Below are positions 61,971 to 64,000 of a DNA stretch of 64,000 nucleotides, piece after piece. Source of the stretch: Flavobacterium cellulosilyticum (GTDB lineage Bacteria > Bacteroidota > Bacteroidia > Flavobacteriales > Flavobacteriaceae); the NCBI RefSeq assembly GCF_004349355.1, contig NZ_SMFK01000001.1, positions 434,001 through 498,000 of the forward strand. The letters run 5' to 3'. The notes beneath the pieces were generated by a model. The model did no database searches and was not told the origin of the DNA. It worked only from the letters and a program-made list of their open reading frames with translations. The translations under genes were made by a program, and so were the position numbers. Position 1 is the stretch's first letter, and every line of letters begins with the position of its first letter.

Positions 61971-64000
61971 ATGAATTTTAAAAATTTAAAATACGTATTA
62001 CTATTTGCCTGCATGCAATCTTCTTTTGCTCAAATGCAACCTTTTAAATTGCAAGAAGTAAAGCTGACAGATGGAGTGTTTAAAAATGCACAAGATGTTG
62101 ATCAAAAGTACATTTTGGAACTTAATCCAGATAAATTACTAGCTCCCTACTTGATTGATGCAGGTATACCATTAAAAGCCACACGATATGGTAACTGGGA
62201 AAGTTCTGGATTGGATGGTCATATTGCAGGACACTATTTGTCTGCTTTAGCTATGCTATATGCCAGTACTGGAAATACAGAGCTAAAAACACGTTTGGAT
62301 TATATGGTTAATGAACTAGCACTTTGCCAAGCTAAAAATGGTAATGGCTATGTAGGAGGTATTCCTGATGGAAAAGTATTTTGGGACCGTATTCACAAAG
62401 GAGATATAGACGGAAGTACTTTTGGATTGAATAACACTTGGGTACCAATTTACAATATTCATAAACTTTTTGCAGGCTTACGTGATGCTTATGAAATTAC
62501 CGGAAATGAACAAGCTAAAAAGGTTTTAATAGGATTAGGGGATTGGTTTATTGAACTCATAAAACCACTTTCAACCGAACAAATTCAGCAAATTTTGAAT
62601 ACAGAACATGGTGGAATAAATGAAACTTTTGCCGATTTATACATTATTACAAAAGAAAAAAAATACCTTGAAGCTGCTCAGAAACTTTCGCATCTTAAAC
62701 TTTTGAATCCACTACTTGAAAAAGAAGATAAGCTTACGGGTCTTCATGCCAATACGCAAATACCTAAAGTAATTGGTTATGAAAAAATTGGACATTTGAC
62801 AAATAATACCGCTTGGGAGCATGCCGCTGATTATTTTTGGCATAATGTCACCGAAAAGCGTAGTGTAGCATTTGGAGGGAACAGTGTACGGGAACATTTT
62901 AATCCAACTAACGATTTCAAACAAATGCTTGAATCGAATCAAGGTCCTGAAACTTGTAATACCTATAATATGCTTCGTTTGACAAAAGCCTTGTTTTTGG
63001 ATAATAATGATGTGAGTTATCTGGATTTTTACGAACGCGCACTATATAACCATATTTTATCTACTGAAGAACCTGAAAAAGGAGGTTTTGTTTACTTTAC
63101 GCCTATACGCCCAAATCATTACAGAGTGTATTCACAACCTGAAACGAGTATGTGGTGTTGTGTGGGATCTGGTTTAGAAAATCACACAAAATATGGCGAA
63201 TTGATTTACAGTCATTCTCAAAATGATGTTTTTGTCAATCTTTTTATCCCTTCTGAATTGAGTTGGAAAGAAAAAGGACTGCAATTAATACAAACAAATA
63301 ATTTTCCAAACGAAAATGCTACTGAATTAGTTTTGAAATTGAAAAAAAGCAAAAATTTTTCATTAAATATTCGTTATCCAAATTGGGCAACAAATGTCAA
63401 AATTTTTGTTAATGGAAAATCTCAAGTATTTACAGGAAATCCATCGCAATATATAAATTTGAACAGAAAATGGAAAAATGGAGATAAAATTTCATTTCAA
63501 TTCAATATGGAAACCAAATTAGAATACCTTCCTGATGGTTCTAATTGGGCTGCTTTTGTACGCGGACCAATTGTTTTGGCAGCCAAAACTTCAACAAATG
63601 ATTTGACAGGACTTTTTGCTGATGATAGTAGAATGGGACATGAAACGAAAGGAAAATTGTACCCGCTTAATGAAGCCTATGCACTGGTAGATGATGCTAA
63701 AAATTATGTTTCAAAATTAGTGTCAATTGACAATATGGACTTCAAGTTGGATTCGTTGACACTTCAACCTTTTTATAAGATTCACGATGCACGTTATCAA
63801 ATGTATTTTCAGACTTTGACCAATAATGAATATATAAACCAAATCGAAAATCAAAAACAGCATGAAGCTGCAATTTTAGCTCTTGAGGCCATCACTGTGG
63901 ATAAAATAAACTGTGGAGAACAACAACCCGAGGTGGATCATCAATACAAAGGCGAGCAAAGTAATTCTGGTTATGATGACGAGAAATTTTGGCGTACAAC
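61971..64000 (+). CDS. GH127/GH146 beta-L-arabinofuranosidase, 3' end outside window
   Basis: Removes terminal beta-L-arabinofuranose by a cysteine-based retaining mechanism. 676 codons are visible, open at the right edge; the family is about 650-800 residues. Seen: a signal peptide (ending SSFAQ, about 21) and the N-terminal (alpha/alpha)6 barrel (LDGHIAGHYLSALAMLY, GIPDGKVFW). Zinc-site and active-site residues by family pattern: Glu327 and Cys329 in GPETC, Cys396-Cys397 in WCCVGSG with Cys396 as probable nucleophile, and Glu308 in SVREHF in the position of the acid/base. It starts 20 bases after GH31. It indicates that beta-L-arabinofuranosyl groups are part of the substrate. GH127 versus GH146 cannot be separated here. 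Confidence 0.93.
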   Translation, partial: MNFKNLKYVLLFACMQSSFAQMQPFKLQEVKLTDGVFKNAQDVDQKYILELNPDKLLAPYLIDAGIPLKATRYGNWESSGLDGHIAGHYLSALAMLYASTGNTELKTRLDYMVNELALCQAKNGNGYVGGIPDGKVFWDRIHKGDIDGSTFGLNNTWVPIYNIHKLFAGLRDAYEITGNEQAKKVLIGLGDWFIELIKPLSTEQIQQILNTEHGGINETFADLYIITKEKKYLEAAQKLSHLKLLNPLLEKEDKLTGLHANTQIPKVIGYEKIGHLTNNTAWEHAADYFWHNVTEKRSVAFGGNSVREHFNPTNDFKQMLESNQGPETCNTYNMLRLTKALFLDNNDVSYLDFYERALYNHILSTEEPEKGGFVYFTPIRPNHYRVYSQPETSMWCCVGSGLENHTKYGELIYSHSQNDVFVNLFIPSELSWKEKGLQLIQTNNFPNENATELVLKLKKSKNFSLNIRYPNWATNVKIFVNGKSQVFTGNPSQYINLNRKWKNGDKISFQFNMETKLEYLPDGSNWAAFVRGPIVLAAKTSTNDLTGLFADDSRMGHETKGKLYPLNEAYALVDDAKNYVSKLVSIDNMDFKLDSLTLQPFYKIHDARYQMYFQTLTNNEYINQIENQKQHEAAILALEAITVDKINCGEQQPEVDHQYKGEQSNSGYDDEKFWRT

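Overview
The window looks like a chromosomal segment of a Flavobacterium-type Bacteroidota. The evidence is low GC, TAnnTTTG (-7) promoter elements, SusC/SusD outer-membrane pairs, lipoproteins, type IX secretion C-terminal sorting domains, and many MKKI-type signal peptides. No species was assigned.

Layout. (1) 1-2.5 kb: the 3' part of L-arabinose isomerase and a lipoprotein aldose 1-epimerase. This is the tail of a pentose-use cluster that begins left of the window. (2) 2.5-23.2 kb: mostly housekeeping and envelope genes. They include a Gfo/Idh/MocA oxidoreductase, tRNA-Leu(CAA), prs, rplY, a repeat-rich T9SS protein, an M13 peptidase, an SCO protein, feoA-feoB plus a small Cys-rich partner, a PQQ sugar dehydrogenase, an Nramp-UspA fusion with a DtxR/MntR regulator, a bacilliredoxin and small envelope proteins. 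The region ends in a decayed, multiply frameshifted PAS sensor gene (about 21.9-23.2 kb). (3) 23.5 kb to the right edge: a large polysaccharide utilization locus (PUL), all on the + strand.

PUL content, in order: SusC, SusD, (terminator), GH95, CE6-like esterase, GH97, GH31, GH43, GH43 (subfamily 12-like), GH3 with PA14, GH8, CE1, CE1, GH9, CE1, a double CE1, CE1, GH43-CBM6, GH97, GH43-CBM6, GH43, GH31, GH127/GH146 (cut by the edge). Almost every enzyme carries an export signal.

Interpretation (inference). GH8 of the reducing-end xylose-releasing type, a GH3 beta-xylosidase type, five GH43 proteins, six CE1 domains and a CE6-like esterase point to a heavily substituted, acetylated and feruloylated arabinoxylan or glucuronoarabinoxylan. 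GH95, GH97 and GH31 would remove L-galactose/fucose, galactose and xylose caps, and GH127/146 would remove beta-L-arabinofuranose. SusCD imports oligosaccharides for periplasmic trimming. Released arabinose and xylose could then enter the epimerase/AraA pathway at the left edge.

Most interesting points: a CE1-Eset-CE1 double esterase within a five-gene esterase block; a GH9 enzyme with a large unassigned N-terminal region inserted in that block; a 10-bp LacI-operator-like palindrome shared by the susC promoter and an internal PUL gap, although no regulator gene lies in the window; and internal duplication of GH97/GH43/GH31 modules.
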